Shown here piece by piece: positions 1 through 9,609 of a DNA stretch of 39,810 nucleotides. The notes under the pieces are model-generated. The model ran no database searches and had not been told where the DNA came from. It saw only the letters and a program-made list of their open reading frames with translations. The DNA is taken from positions 1 through 39,810 of the forward strand of contig JAPHTQ010000077.1 in the NCBI GenBank assembly GCA_026196275.1, written 5' to 3'. Position 1 is the first letter of the stretch; each line of letters begins with the position of its first letter. The DNA comes from Gammaproteobacteria bacterium. GTDB lineage: Bacteria > Pseudomonadota > Gammaproteobacteria > Thiohalomonadales > Thiohalomonadaceae. The translations under genes were made by a program, and so were the position numbers.

Positions 1-869
1 TCTCACTGTTATTCTATCCGGTGGTGTGGATCTTTTCACATCTGGCGCGTCTTATCGTGCGCCTGGTTGGTGTAAAGCCATCACACCATAGTCCCTTTAT
101 GACCCGTGATCAGGTAAGGATGATGGTTGAGAGTGCTGAGCAGGCATCCAATGTCGATGTGTTTGATCGCGACCGCCTGTTACGCGCCATCAAGTTTGCC
201 GAAAGCACTGTGGGTGAGGTCATGACACCCATTGCAGAGGTGACCATGCTCAGTCATCATCAGAGCTGTAGCGAGGCGATCAATATTGCGCGCAAGCATG
301 GTTATTTCCGTTTGCCGGTCTATGAGGATGAGCCGGGACAGATCATCGGCGTGGTGGCACTCAATATATGGGACCTGATGGATCCTGGACTCAGTGAGCG
401 GCCATTGGCAGATTTGTGGCGACCGGTGCTCTATGTGGCTGAAAATCAGCCATTGGACGAGCTATTGGCCGAATTGCAGCAGCGCGATGATCACATGGCT
501 ATCGTGGTTGATGAGTTCGGCTCGGCGATCGGTATGGTGACTCTGGAGGGGCTGCTCGAGCAGGTGCTTGGGGAGGTGGTCAGTATCGGCTACACCTTCG
601 AGGCCCACCTGCCGAAGCATAGAGCGAAGATAGAGCGGCTGGGTGATGGACGCTACCGTATCGATGGTCGCGTACTGCTCTCAGATCTTTTTGAGGAGCT
701 GGGGATACCGATCTCCTATCCACACGCTCACACCATTGGCGGGCTGCTGATGAAACAGCTACGCCATCTTCCCAGGCCGGAAGAATCAGTTTCTCTGTCA
801 GGTTACCGCTTTACCGTTGAGTCGGTAACCGAGAGAAGCGTCAAGAGCATTATCGTTATGCCGGAGTGA
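1..869 (+). CDS. CorC/HlyC-type CBS-pair membrane protein, 5' partial
   Basis: The reading frame is open to the left edge (first full codon at base 3), so the N-terminus is missing. The visible part has a hydrophobic end (LLFYPVVWIF), then a region typical of the CNNM/CorC family: an ESTVGEVMTP-like CBS1 entry, a second CBS half ending VVDEFGSAIGMVTLEGLLEQVLGE, and a C-terminal CorC_HlyC (transporter-associated) domain with the DGRYRIDGRVLLSDL pattern. Family members are inner-membrane proteins implicated in Mg2+/Co2+ efflux, or act as HlyC-like accessory proteins. The missing upstream part is expected to be the DUF21 transmembrane domain. The internal GTG/ATG codons near base 21 are not the true start. 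Family assignment is firm; the substrate is unknown. Confidence 0.88.
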   Translation, partial: SLLFYPVVWIFSHLARLIVRLVGVKPSHHSPFMTRDQVRMMVESAEQASNVDVFDRDRLLRAIKFAESTVGEVMTPIAEVTMLSHHQSCSEAINIARKHGYFRLPVYEDEPGQIIGVVALNIWDLMDPGLSERPLADLWRPVLYVAENQPLDELLAELQQRDDHMAIVVDEFGSAIGMVTLEGLLEQVLGEVVSIGYTFEAHLPKHRAKIERLGDGRYRIDGRVLLSDLFEELGIPISYPHAHTIGGLLMKQLRHLPRPEESVSLSGYRFTVESVTERSVKSIIVMPE

Positions 870-1117
870 TAGGGGAAAAACGGGAAAAGGGAACGGAGGG
901 ATTTAATTTTGCACAACGCCACCCGCTCCCTTCTTTTTGCGCGGCCTACCTCGAGCCATTTGTCCTACCCTTATTCCATCTACTTTAAACCGCGAATATC
1001 AGAATATACGAATCCACACCTCATCTGTTTGCGATATACCAAAGAATGGCTGTCGAAGATCTGGAACCGTCACGCATACTGAACCAAGAGTAAAGGAACC
1101 TCTGAACAGACCATTCA

Positions 1118-1792
1118 TCAGATCTGCACCTTGCTCAACGGTTTGTGCGCAATGAAGATGCCGCAACCAAGATGACGAGCCGGCCCCAGGCCGTGCATCT
1201 GTAATACAAAGGACTCCTCAACGGTCAGCCCCTCCAGGCTCAACAGTCGGACACAGATCTGGCCAAGCGGGGTACGCAAGGGATGGGATAAACCCGGCAA
1301 TACCTTTTTCGGTCGCACGCCCATTGCATGCATCACGTCGATCTGACGCCGCAGAAAATGCTCTTCTTCCTCATTTTCCTCGATCACCACCCTGCGTGCG
1401 AACAGGGAAGTGCTGCGACTCAGCGGCAGTTGTGTCGACTCGCCGACGATCATTCCGTGTCCCGCGATATCGATCGTCTGTCCCGTCAGCACAGCGGCCT
1501 GCGCCACCCGCTCCTGCGGCAGGCGCAACACCAGTTTGGTGCGGCGCGACAGGTGCAGCAATGCATCGGGGGCCTCGGGTCGCTGCCAGCCGTGTGCGCT
1601 TTCGGCAACATGCAGTGGATGAATCCCCGCCAACGGCTCCTGCTCCAGCCAGGGAAGCAGCGGCGCCAGCGCCTCGAACAGGGCCCAGGCATGATCCACC
1701 GGCAACGCCTTGCATTCGATCGCAAACGAGAGATCCACCACCTCAGCGGGGATCGCCACATCCTCTCCATCCTGTTCCTCTACCCAGTGCAT
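1118..1792 (-). CDS. cas6: Orphan CRISPR RNA endonuclease Cas6/Cmx6-like (I-MYXAN type)
   Basis: The 224-aa product matches my recollection of the Cas6/Cmx6 family along its length: VDLSF near the start, [13 protein letters not shown] (His34 is a candidate catalytic residue), GIHPLH, a LVLRLP strand, [15 protein letters not shown], and the glycine-rich RAMP loop [13 protein letters not shown] (about residues 201-213). Cas6 cleaves CRISPR repeat RNA. No repeat array and no other cas gene occurs in this window, so it is an orphan here. I chose ATG at 1792 because AAGGAG (plus strand 1798-1803) sits 5 nt upstream. A GTG at 1831 would add 13 residues without a good ribosome site. It is divergent from greB. 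The 248 bp between the CorC gene and this gene shows nothing convincing. Confidence 0.78.
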   Translation of the reverse strand: MHWVEEQDGEDVAIPAEVVDLSFAIECKALPVDHAWALFEALAPLLPWLEQEPLAGIHPLHVAESAHGWQRPEAPDALLHLSRRTKLVLRLPQERVAQAAVLTGQTIDIAGHGMIVGESTQLPLSRSTSLFARRVVIEENEEEEHFLRRQIDVMHAMGVRPKKVLPGLSHPLRTPLGQICVRLLSLEGLTVEESFVLQMHGLGPARHLGCGIFIAHKPLSKVQI

Positions 1793-1895
1793 CACCACTC
1801 CTTCCGTTCGTTGTTCGTCTGCAACCACCACAGCAGGATCATCCGTAACCGCAACTTGTTATAATCGCACCCTCACCTTCAGGAGCACTAATCCG

Positions 1896-2399
1896 ATGGG
1901 ACGCTGGCGACCACCGCAACCGAAAAAATCTCCCTACATCACCGCAGACGGCTACGAGACACTACAGCGCGAGCTCAACGGGCTGTGGCAGCGACGCAAG
2001 GAGGTCACCAGGGCTCTCTCCGCTGCTGCCGCCGAGGGGGACCGTTCGGAGAACGCCGAATACATCTACCGCAAGAAGGAGCAGGCCGGCATCGACCGAC
2101 GCATTCGCTACCTGCAAAAGCGGTTACCGGATCTCACCGTGGTGCGTGGTATCCCGACCAATCCGCAACAAATCTTCTTCGGCGCCTGGGTGACGCTGGA
2201 GGACGATAACGGCAAAGAGACCCTCTACCGCATCGTCGGTCCCGACGAATTCGATCCGGCAAAAGGCTGGATCAGTATGGACTCACCGATGGCCCGCGCG
2301 CTGCTGAAGAGACTGATCGACGATGAGGTTTCTGTTGAAACGCCCAATGGCCAGGTGGGGTATGTCGTGGTCGATGTCCGCTACAGCACGCCGGACTGA
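1896..2399 (+). CDS. greB: Transcription elongation factor GreB
   Basis: The 167-aa product has the Gre layout: an N-terminal coiled coil containing [14 protein letters not shown] and the acidic tip motif ([14 protein letters not shown]) that enters the RNA polymerase secondary channel, then an FKBP-like C-terminal domain ([34 protein letters not shown]). It stimulates cleavage of backtracked transcripts. The YIYRKKE and DEFD signatures favour GreB over GreA. ATG at 1896 is preceded by AGGAG at 1881-1885; the upstream in-frame extension is noncoding spacer shared with the divergent cas6-like gene. Length matches the family. Confidence 0.95.
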   Translation: MGRWRPPQPKKSPYITADGYETLQRELNGLWQRRKEVTRALSAAAAEGDRSENAEYIYRKKEQAGIDRRIRYLQKRLPDLTVVRGIPTNPQQIFFGAWVTLEDDNGKETLYRIVGPDEFDPAKGWISMDSPMARALLKRLIDDEVSVETPNGQVGYVVVDVRYSTPD

Positions 2400-2450
2400 G
2401 CATTCACCACAGCGATACACTCTTTCTCGTCCTGCAAACTGGCCTGGCCC

Positions 2451-2466
2451 GGCAGAGATCTCTGCC
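2451..2466. repeat. Perfect 16-bp palindrome between convergent genes
   Basis: GGCAGAGATCTCTGCC is a perfect palindrome with no loop, in the 70-bp gap between the stops of greB and the NYN/LOTUS gene. There is no T-run beside it, so it is a poor intrinsic terminator. It could be a protein-binding site or simply the folded end of converging transcripts. Confidence 0.55.
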
Positions 2467-2469
2467 TCG

Positions 2470-3282
2470 CTACTCCTCCCGACTCAGTGAGACGATCACA
2501 TAACCGCCCGACTTTTCATCCCGCTCCAGTTTGAGCAAGTTGTTTTTCTCTGCCGCTTCCAGCAGTTCACTGAAGTTACGAAAACCGTGGTAGCTTTCAC
2601 TGAAACCGGGCTTGCGCCGCTTCAGTGCCTGCTTGACCATCGAACCCCAGACCTTCTCCTCCTCGCCGCGTTCGGCAAAGAGATCCGACACGGTTTCCAT
2701 CACCAGTTCCAGCGCCTCCTGGCGCTTCTCCTCCTCGATGCCCGCTGACGATTTTTTCGCCGTCTTCTGTGCCGCCTTACGCGGCTTTTTCGGTTTTTCC
2801 GCCTTGCGCACCAGGTCGTCGTAATAGATGAACTCATCGCAGTTGGCCATCAGCAGATCGGAGGTGGAGTTCTTTACCCCCACCCCGATCACCACCTTGT
2901 TGTTCTCGCGCAGCTTGCTCACCAGTGGTGAGAAATCCGAGTCGCCACTGATGATGACGAAGGTGTCCACATGGGACTTGGTGTAGCAGAGATCCAGCGC
3001 ATCGACCACCATACGGATATCCGCCGAATTCTTGCCCGATTGACGCACGTGAGGGATCTCAATCAGCTCAAAGGCCGCCTCGTGCATCGTCGCCTTGAAC
3101 TCCTTGTAACGGTCCCAGTCACAGTAGGCCTTCTTCACCACAATGTTACCCTTGAGCAGCAACCGCTCCAGCACCTTCTGAATATCGAAGGCAGCATAGC
3201 GGGCGTCACGAACACCGAGGGCGATATTCTCGAAATCACAAAACAGTGCCATGTTATGAATGGCCGGTTTGTCGTTTGTCAT
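2470..3282 (-). CDS. NYN-domain ribonuclease-like protein with C-terminal OST-HTH/LOTUS domain
   Basis: The 270-aa protein has an N-terminal PIN-like NYN domain (about residues 10-150) with acidic residues at MALFCDFENI (Asp16), SADIRMVVDAL (Asp88) and IISGDSDF (Asp114, Asp116), the usual metal-binding set. A Lys/Ala-rich linker (about 160-180) follows, then a LOTUS/OST-HTH domain (about 190-265) with the pattern GSMVKQALKRRKPGFSESYHGF and LLEAAEKNNLL. In related proteins NYN cleaves RNA and LOTUS binds RNA. ATG at 3282 has GGGAGA just upstream and overlaps the stop of the hydrolase gene (ATGA), so it is the last gene of the NfeD operon. The RNA target is unknown. Confidence 0.85.
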   Translation of the reverse strand: MTNDKPAIHNMALFCDFENIALGVRDARYAAFDIQKVLERLLLKGNIVVKKAYCDWDRYKEFKATMHEAAFELIEIPHVRQSGKNSADIRMVVDALDLCYTKSHVDTFVIISGDSDFSPLVSKLRENNKVVIGVGVKNSTSDLLMANCDEFIYYDDLVRKAEKPKKPRKAAQKTAKKSSAGIEEEKRQEALELVMETVSDLFAERGEEEKVWGSMVKQALKRRKPGFSESYHGFRNFSELLEAAEKNNLLKLERDEKSGGYVIVSLSREE

Positions 3283-4148
3283 GGTCTCCCTTTCCTCTGC
3301 TCTACGTATTGCCGCGATTGCCTGTCCCGCGCCTGCTCCTCAGCGGGATAGACGTGCTTGGCCAGAAAGGCGCGGATACCCTGCTCATATCCCGGCTGAC
3401 TGAGCACAAAGCCGCTGTTGTGATCCCCCTGCAACGGCAGAAACTGTTTCGGCTCGGCTGCCGCGCGGAAAAGCTTCTCGCCGAGGACGTAGGGGATGAT
3501 CTCGTCCTGCGGGCTATGCAGCACCAGCACAGGGCAGCTAACCTGCTCCAGCGACGCGACCGCATCGAACCGGTAACGCAGCGGGGTGAGCCGCGAAAGC
3601 AGCGGGAAGTGCCACTGCGCCAGATCCCGCGCCGAGCTGAAACTCGATTCCAACAACAGTCCGGCCGGTTGCACCTGCGCCGCCAGCCGGGCTGCCACCG
3701 CGCCGCCAAGGGAGCGGCCGAACAGGACGATCTCCCCGGGATCCTCACCCCGCTGCTCGGCAAGATAACGCCAGGCCGCCTGTGCGTCCCGGTAGAGCCC
3801 CTGCTCATCCGCTTGCCCCTCGCTGCGGCCATAACCGCGGTAATCAAAGATCAGCACATTCAGCCCGAGGCGGTGGAAGATGCGCAGCGACTCGCCCCGG
3901 TGCGAGATATTGCCGGCATTACCGTGAAAAAAGAGCAGGGTGTGGCGGCTGCCATCAGCGGGCAGGTACCAGCCGTGCAACCGCTTGCCGTCTGCAGCGG
4001 CAAACCCCACCTCCTCGTACTCCAGCCCCCAGTCGGCAGGGTTGGCGACAAGCGCACGGGCGGGGAAGAAGATCATCGCCGGTTGCTGCAGATAGAGCAG
4101 GCCGCTGAACAGCAGGAGCAACAATATCGCCAGCGGCAGACTGCCCAT
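3279..4148 (-). CDS. Alpha/beta hydrolase, membrane-anchored (BAAT/Abhd13-like)
   Basis: The 289-aa product starts with a hydrophobic segment (LPLAILLLLLFSGLLYL) that is either a signal anchor or a signal peptide. The hydrolase core follows: LLFFHGNAGNISHR (oxyanion loop), FDYRGYGRSEG, nucleophile elbow GRSLGG, the acidic residue in SPQDEIIPY, and the catalytic His in GDHNSG. This resembles the YfhR/Bem46/ABHD13 group of serine hydrolases, whose substrates are mostly unknown. I chose ATG 4148 because further upstream the frame overlaps the preceding 88-aa gene. No strong Shine-Dalgarno is visible, so translational coupling is possible. Its stop overlaps the next start by 4 bp. Confidence 0.85.
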   Translation of the reverse strand: MGSLPLAILLLLLFSGLLYLQQPAMIFFPARALVANPADWGLEYEEVGFAAADGKRLHGWYLPADGSRHTLLFFHGNAGNISHRGESLRIFHRLGLNVLIFDYRGYGRSEGQADEQGLYRDAQAAWRYLAEQRGEDPGEIVLFGRSLGGAVAARLAAQVQPAGLLLESSFSSARDLAQWHFPLLSRLTPLRYRFDAVASLEQVSCPVLVLHSPQDEIIPYVLGEKLFRAAAEPKQFLPLQGDHNSGFVLSQPGYEQGIRAFLAKHVYPAEEQARDRQSRQYVEQRKGRP

Positions 4149-4173
4149 GACGCGCCCCGTCACAGACCGCGGC

Positions 4174-4440
4174 TCAGTTGCTCCGCTCACGCTTGCAGGC
4201 AGCCAGCGCCGTGCGGCACTGCTCGAGCAGCACCGCTTGCTCCTCTTCGCTCCCGGCCGGCGGCTGCGCCAGCGCCACGGTAAAACTGCCCCACCCCTGC
4301 TCGATGGCACACTCCACCTTCAACTCCCACTGCTCTCCGCTGGGCTCCACCTCGAACAGGTAGGCGTCGACATCCAGCTGCTCAAGCACGCTTTCGATCA
4401 CCTCGCGCACCCGGATCAATTCACTGGAGTTGATAGCCAT
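4174..4440 (-). CDS. Small hypothetical protein
   Basis: This 88-aa acidic, Glu-rich protein (MAINSSELIRVREVIE...) has no signal peptide or membrane segment. It is supported by an excellent ribosome site (AAGGAGGAG directly upstream of ATG 4440), a 9-bp gap to the slipin stop, and tight spacing to the hydrolase gene. The pattern of charged helices and alternating strands (WELKVECAIEQGWGSFTVAL) suggests a small alpha/beta fold. I do not recognise the family. Its position between slipin and the hydrolase suggests a role in the same membrane-linked process. Confidence 0.7.
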   Translation of the reverse strand: MAINSSELIRVREVIESVLEQLDVDAYLFEVEPSGEQWELKVECAIEQGWGSFTVALAQPPAGSEEEQAVLLEQCRTALAACKRERSN

Positions 4441-4449
4441 CTCTCCTCC

Positions 4450-5211
4450 TTACGCCTTCGGCTGCTTGATCTTCTCGATCACCGAATCGATCAGGTTCAT
4501 CGGCAGCGGGAAGACGATGGTATTGGTCTTCTCGCCGGCGATCTCGGTGAGGGTCTGCAGGTAACGCAGCTGCATCGCTTCGGACTGCTGAGTCAGCATC
4601 TGCGCCGCCTCCAGCAGTTTTGCCGAGGCCTGCATCTCCCCCTCGGCGTGGATGATCTTGGCGCGGCGTACCCGCTCGGCTTCCGCCTGTTTGGCAATGG
4701 CGCGCACCATGGTCTCGTTGAGGTCCACGTGCTTGATCTCCACGTTGCTCACCTTGATCCCCCAGGCGTTGGTCTGCTCATCGAGGATCGCCTGGATATC
4801 GGCATTGAGCTTATCACGTTCTGAGAGCATCTCATCCAGCTCGTGCTGCCCCAGCACCGAGCGCAGCGTAGTCTGCGCCAGTTGGCTGGTGGCGTCGTAG
4901 AAGTTCTCCACCTGGATGATCGCCTTGTCCGGTTCGATCACACGGAAGTAGACCACCGCGTTAACCTCCACCGAGACGTTGTCGCGGGAGATCACATCCT
5001 GGGTCGGAACGTCCATGACGATAGTGCGCAGGTCCACCCGCACCATCTGCTGGATCAGCGGGATGACGATGATGAAACCCGGTCCCTTCACCTTCCAGAA
5101 ACGACCAAGCAGGAAGATCACCCCACGCTCGTATTCGCGCAGGATACGGATCGCCGAGGCGAGAAAAACGACGACCAGGGCGATGATGGTATAGAGAGTA
5201 TATGCGCTCAT
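4450..5211 (-). CDS. Slipin (SPFH/stomatin-prohibitin family membrane protein)
   Basis: The 253-aa protein has an N-terminal membrane segment ([17 protein letters not shown]), then [14 protein letters not shown] and [20 protein letters not shown], typical of the SPFH domain. A Glu/Ala-rich coiled coil ([20 protein letters not shown]) and the conserved [16 protein letters not shown] tail follow. Slipins form oligomers on the inner membrane, and the partner protease NfeD is often encoded beside them. Here its start overlaps the nfeD stop by 4 bp (ATGA), which strongly supports the pair acting together. Length is normal and nothing is missing. Confidence 0.93.
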   Translation of the reverse strand: MSAYTLYTIIALVVVFLASAIRILREYERGVIFLLGRFWKVKGPGFIIVIPLIQQMVRVDLRTIVMDVPTQDVISRDNVSVEVNAVVYFRVIEPDKAIIQVENFYDATSQLAQTTLRSVLGQHELDEMLSERDKLNADIQAILDEQTNAWGIKVSNVEIKHVDLNETMVRAIAKQAEAERVRRAKIIHAEGEMQASAKLLEAAQMLTQQSEAMQLRYLQTLTEIAGEKTNTIVFPLPMNLIDSVIEKIKQPKA

Positions 5212-6593
5212 GATGGCTCCTCTGTTGTGGTCTCTGCTGGCTCAACCTGCAGGGTCAGTCCGTCGATGCCGGTAACCTTCACACGCTGCCCCTTCTTCAG
5301 CGGCTGCGGGCTCTCGGCGGACCAGTGTTCGCTGTGGATCAAAATCGTCCCCCTTCCCCCGGAACCATCCACCACCACCCCCTCGCCGCCGACCATCTGC
5401 TCCAGACCGCTGACCACTGCCCTGCGGCGCGACTTGAACGCCAGGCCGATGATAAAGACGAACATCAGCACACTGGCGATGGCGAAGGTGATGATCACGG
5501 AGAGGTCGATGCCGAAGCCGGGCGCCTCGGTGTCGATGAGAATGATCGAGCCGATGACAAAGGCCACCACCCCGCCGATCCCCAGTATGCCGAAGCTCGG
5601 CTCGTAGGCCTCGCCGATCATCAGCGCCACCCCGAGCAGGATCAGCGCCACCCCGGCGTAGTTGATGGGCAGCAATTGCAGCGAGTAAAGCGCCAGCAAC
5701 AGACAGATGGCGCCGATGGTGCCGGGCACGATGGCGCCGGGATTGGAAAATTCGAAGATCAGGCCGTAGATGCCGATCAGCATCAGGATGTAGGCGACGT
5801 TGGGGTTGGTGAGTACGCTGAGCAGGCGGCTGCGCCAGTCCGGCGCCCGGGTCTCCACCGCAAGGCCTGCGGTCTTCAGGGTCCGCGGGTGCTGCTGCAC
5901 CACCACCTCCCGGCCGTCGACCCGCTCCAGCAGCTCCGGCAGCGAACCGGCCATCAGGTCGATCACATTAAGCTGCAACGCCTCCTCGGCCGAGATGCTG
6001 GCCCCCTCGCGCACCGCACTCTCCGCCCACTCGGCGTTGCGTCCGTGCAGCTGTGCCAGGCCGCGGATATAGGCCACCGCATCGTTAATCACCTTCTTCT
6101 CCATCGCGCTCTTTGGCGCTTCTTGAGACGGCTCTTGCTGCTCATCACCCCCTTGCGCCGGCGGGGGCGGCGACCCCTCCCCGCTCCCGCCGGGCAGGCC
6201 GCCGCCACCGATGGAGACCGGGGTGGCCGCCCCCAGATTGGTGCCCGGCGCCATCGCCGCCACATGGCTGGCATAGAGGATATAGGTGCCGGCGCTGGCG
6301 GCCCGCGCCCCGGTCGGTGCCACATAGGTCGCCACCGGCACCGGCGAATTGCTGATCGCCTTGATAATGCCGCGCATCGCCGTATCCAGCCCGCCGGGGG
6401 TATCGATACGGATCACCACCAACTCCACCCGGGCAGTGGCGGCCCGCTGCAGCGCCCGCTGGATATAGTCCTCACTGGCCGGGCCGATGGCCCCCTCCAG
6501 CCTCAGCTCGAGTACGTGGCGCCCGCTCTCCTGTGCCGTCACCGGCATGGTGCCCAGCAGCCAAACCAGCGCCAGCAGCGCAAACCTCATCAT
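5208..6593 (-). CDS. NfeD-type membrane serine protease (ClpP-class)
   Basis: A 461-aa protein with a signal sequence ([14 protein letters not shown]...AQ), then a ClpP-like domain with [12 protein letters not shown], the Ser in [10 protein letters not shown] (Ser100 from ATG 6593) and a Lys in [10 protein letters not shown] (about 166-167): the Ser-Lys dyad of the NfeD/1510-N family, which cleaves hydrophobic C-termini of stomatins. A Gly/Pro/Gln-rich insert (about 130-163) separates the two. About four transmembrane helices (about 270-380) and a C-terminal OB-fold NfeD domain follow. TTG 6602 is possible, but ATG 6593 or 6590 is a better start. It is first in the operon and stop-overlapped with slipin. 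Divergent from rapA. Confidence 0.92.
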   Translation of the reverse strand: MMRFALLALVWLLGTMPVTAQESGRHVLELRLEGAIGPASEDYIQRALQRAATARVELVVIRIDTPGGLDTAMRGIIKAISNSPVPVATYVAPTGARAASAGTYILYASHVAAMAPGTNLGAATPVSIGGGGLPGGSGEGSPPPPAQGGDEQQEPSQEAPKSAMEKKVINDAVAYIRGLAQLHGRNAEWAESAVREGASISAEEALQLNVIDLMAGSLPELLERVDGREVVVQQHPRTLKTAGLAVETRAPDWRSRLLSVLTNPNVAYILMLIGIYGLIFEFSNPGAIVPGTIGAICLLLALYSLQLLPINYAGVALILLGVALMIGEAYEPSFGILGIGGVVAFVIGSIILIDTEAPGFGIDLSVIITFAIASVLMFVFIIGLAFKSRRRAVVSGLEQMVGGEGVVVDGSGGRGTILIHSEHWSAESPQPLKKGQRVKVTGIDGLTLQVEPAETTTEEPS

Positions 6594-6723
6594 GCCTGTC
6601 AAATCCTGTTGTTTGCCGATACAACCTAAGCATAGTCACTCAGGGCCGCTGCTGCGCGCAGGGGGATTTTTCCCACCGGATCTACTACCATTGCGCCCCG
6701 CACTTTTGTCACAGGGATCGCCC

Positions 6724-9609
6724 GTGGATGAGTTTGTTCCCGGCCAGCGCTGGATCAGCGACGCCGAATTGCAACTGGGACTTGGCACCGTACTGAGCGT
6801 CGAGCAGCGCCGTGTCACCGTGCTCTTTCTCGCCAGCGGCGAGACCCGCACCTACGCCAGGCAGAGCGCCCCGCTCACCCGGGTGGTCTTTGCCGCAGGC
6901 GACACCCTGCGCGCCCATGAAGGGTGGTCGCTGAAGGTGGAGGAGGTGATCGAAGAGAACGGACTGCTGCGCTACCTCGGCCTCCGGGAGGGCGGCAGCG
7001 CCGCCGAGCTGCCCGAGGGGCAGCTGGATAACCAGCTGCAACTCAACCGTCCCGCCGAGCGCCTCTTTACCGGCCAGTTCGATGCCGACAAGTGGTTCGC
7101 CCTGCGCCTGGAGACCCTGCAGCAGGCATCGCGCCTGGCCCGCTCGCCGCTGCGCGGCCTCGGCGGCGGGCGCACCAGCCTCATCCCGCATCAGCTCTAC
7201 ATCGCCCACGAGGTGGCCGGGCGCTATGCACCGCGGGTGCTGCTGGCCGACGAGGTGGGGCTGGGCAAGACCATCGAGGCGGGGCTGATCCTGCACCAGC
7301 AGCTACTCAGCGAACGCGCCCGTCGGGTGCTCATCGTCGTGCCCGAGAGCCTGCAGCACCAGTGGCTGGTGGAGATGCTGCGCCGCTTCAACCTGCTGTT
7401 CAGTCTGTTCGATGAGGAGCGCTGCCGGGCGATCGAGGAGAGCAGTGGCCAGGAGAATCCCTTTCAGGCCGAGCAGCTGGTACTCACCGCCATCGGCTTC
7501 CTGCGCGAGCACCCCGAGCGCCAGCGTCAGGCGCTGGCTGGCGAATGGGACCTGCTGGTGGTGGACGAGGCGCACCACCTCGCCTGGTCCCCCGAGGCGC
7601 CGAGCAGGGAATACCGTATCGTCGAGCAGCTGGCGGCGGTCACCAGGGGGGTGCTGCTGCTCACCGCCACCCCCGAGCAGCTGGGCAAGGAGAGTCACTT
7701 CGCGCGGCTGCGCCTGCTCGATGCCGATCGCTTCCCCGACTTCGACAGCTTCCTTGCCGAAGAGGCCGCCTACGAACCGGTGGCCCATGCGGTGGAGGCG
7801 TTGCTCGATGGCGGTCCCCTGGATGGTGCCGCCCTGACCACGCTGCAGGCCACCCTCGAAGAGGATGACAACCGTCCCCTGCTCGATACCCTGAACGACC
7901 CGGCCGCCGGCGCCGAGACGCAACAGCAGGCACGGCTCGGGCTGGTGGAACACCTGCTGGATCGCCACGGCACCGGACGGGTGCTGTTTCGCAACACCCG
8001 CGCCGCGGTGAAGGGCTTCCCCCGGCGCGAGTTCCTCCCCTGCCCGCTGCCCCTGCCCGATGAGTATGCTGCGGCAATCAGCGCGCTGCAGCAGAGCGGC
8101 GTCAGCGAACCCCAACAACTGCTCTGCCCGGAGCAGCTCTACCGCCAGAACGGTGCCGCCACCCCCTGGCCGCGCATCGACCCGCGGGTAGAGTGGCTGA
8201 TTGCACGGCTACGCGAATTGCGCCGTGAGAAGGTGCTGGTGATCTGCGCCAGTGCCGGGACGGTGCTGGCGCTGGGCGAGGCGCTGCGGGTACAGGCCGG
8301 CATCCACGCCGCCCTGTTCCACGAAGGGATGAGCCTCATCGAGCGCGACCGCGCCGCCGCCTTCTTTGCCGACCCCGAGCACGGCACGCCCGTGCTGCTC
8401 TGCTCGGAGATCGGCAGCGAGGGGCGCAACTTCCAGTTCGCCCACCAGCTGGTGCTGTTCGACCTGCCGCTCAACCCCGACCTGCTGGAACAACGCATAG
8501 GCCGGCTGGATCGCATCGGCCAGTCCGAGACCATTCGCATCCATGTCCCCTACCTGGAGCAGAGCGCACAGGCGGTGATGGTGCAGTGGTACCACGAGGG
8601 GCTGGGCGCCTTCGAGCAGACCTGCCCGGCGGGTCACAGCGTCTTCGTGCAGGTGCGGGAGACCCTGATCGAGGCGCTGCATCAGGTGGACGAGGGACTG
8701 GCCGATCTGCCGGCGCTGATCGCTACCACCCGCCAGCTGCATCAGGCACTGAACGAGGCACTGCATCGCGGTCGCGACCGTCTGCTGGAGTACAACTCCT
8801 GCCGCCCCCGCCAGGCCATGGCGTTGCGCGATGCGGTGGCGGCAGCCGATGTTGACAACGCCCTGCCCGACTACCTGGAACGGGTATTCGACTGCTACGG
8901 TATCGACACCGAGGTGCACAGTGAGCAATGTCTCATCCTGCACCCCTCGGAGCAGATGCAGAGCAGTCACTTCCCGGGGCTGAACGAAGAGGGGATCACG
9001 GTCACCTTCGACCGCGCCACCGCGCTGGCCAACGAGGAGATCCACTTTCTCACCTGGGAGCACCCGCTGGTGAGCGGGGCGATGGAGATGGTGCAGGGGA
9101 GCGAGCTGGGCAACAGCGGCGTGTGCACGGCGAAGCTGCCGGGGGTCGAGGCGGGGGGACTGTTCATGGAGTGTCTCTTCGTGCTGGAGAGCGCCGCCGC
9201 CGAGGCACGCGAGCTGCCGCCGGTGCCGCTGCGGCTGGTGCTCGACAGCGACGGTCGTGAACGCGCTAGCGAGCCCGCCTTCGCCCGCATCCGCCCCGCC
9301 GGGGAGGCGGTGGAGGCGCAGACGGCGGCGAAGATCGTACGCGCCTACCGCGAGGAGCTGCGCGAGCTACTCAAACGCGGCGAGCAGCTGGCACGGCAAC
9401 AGGCGCCGGAGCTGCTGCGCCAGGCCCATGCGCAGCGGCGCCACAGCCTGCGCGATGAGGTGGCAAGGCTCAAGGCGCTACACCGGGTCAACCCCAACGT
9501 GCGCGATGAGGAGATCGCCTTCTTCCAGAGACAGTATCAGGCACTGGAACAGGCGATCGAATCGGTGACACCCCGTCTCGATGCCCTGCGCCTGATCATC
9601 ACCCTCTAA
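6724..9609 (+). CDS. rapA: RNA polymerase-associated SWI2/SNF2 ATPase RapA
   Basis: The 961-aa product is close to the length of E. coli RapA (968 aa). Start is GTG 6724 ([10 protein letters not shown]), with AGGG at 6713-6716; the longer upstream frame is antisense to nfeD and not coding. The N-terminal Tudor-like region is followed by helicase motif I ([14 protein letters not shown], Lys about 182), motif II DEAH at about 281-284, LLTATP, and the C-terminal helicase motifs ([31 protein letters not shown]). RapA recycles RNA polymerase by remodelling stalled post-termination complexes. Its stop overlaps the stop of the convergent helicase gene by 3 nt. Confidence 0.96.
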   Translation: MDEFVPGQRWISDAELQLGLGTVLSVEQRRVTVLFLASGETRTYARQSAPLTRVVFAAGDTLRAHEGWSLKVEEVIEENGLLRYLGLREGGSAAELPEGQLDNQLQLNRPAERLFTGQFDADKWFALRLETLQQASRLARSPLRGLGGGRTSLIPHQLYIAHEVAGRYAPRVLLADEVGLGKTIEAGLILHQQLLSERARRVLIVVPESLQHQWLVEMLRRFNLLFSLFDEERCRAIEESSGQENPFQAEQLVLTAIGFLREHPERQRQALAGEWDLLVVDEAHHLAWSPEAPSREYRIVEQLAAVTRGVLLLTATPEQLGKESHFARLRLLDADRFPDFDSFLAEEAAYEPVAHAVEALLDGGPLDGAALTTLQATLEEDDNRPLLDTLNDPAAGAETQQQARLGLVEHLLDRHGTGRVLFRNTRAAVKGFPRREFLPCPLPLPDEYAAAISALQQSGVSEPQQLLCPEQLYRQNGAATPWPRIDPRVEWLIARLRELRREKVLVICASAGTVLALGEALRVQAGIHAALFHEGMSLIERDRAAAFFADPEHGTPVLLCSEIGSEGRNFQFAHQLVLFDLPLNPDLLEQRIGRLDRIGQSETIRIHVPYLEQSAQAVMVQWYHEGLGAFEQTCPAGHSVFVQVRETLIEALHQVDEGLADLPALIATTRQLHQALNEALHRGRDRLLEYNSCRPRQAMALRDAVAAADVDNALPDYLERVFDCYGIDTEVHSEQCLILHPSEQMQSSHFPGLNEEGITVTFDRATALANEEIHFLTWEHPLVSGAMEMVQGSELGNSGVCTAKLPGVEAGGLFMECLFVLESAAAEARELPPVPLRLVLDSDGRERASEPAFARIRPAGEAVEAQTAAKIVRAYREELRELLKRGEQLARQQAPELLRQAHAQRRHSLRDEVARLKALHRVNPNVRDEEIAFFQRQYQALEQAIESVTPRLDALRLIITL

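Noticed and set aside
937-1155. 72-codon open frame after the CorC-type gene
   Set aside because: No ribosome site, atypical composition and overlap with the cas6-like gene end; judged noncoding.
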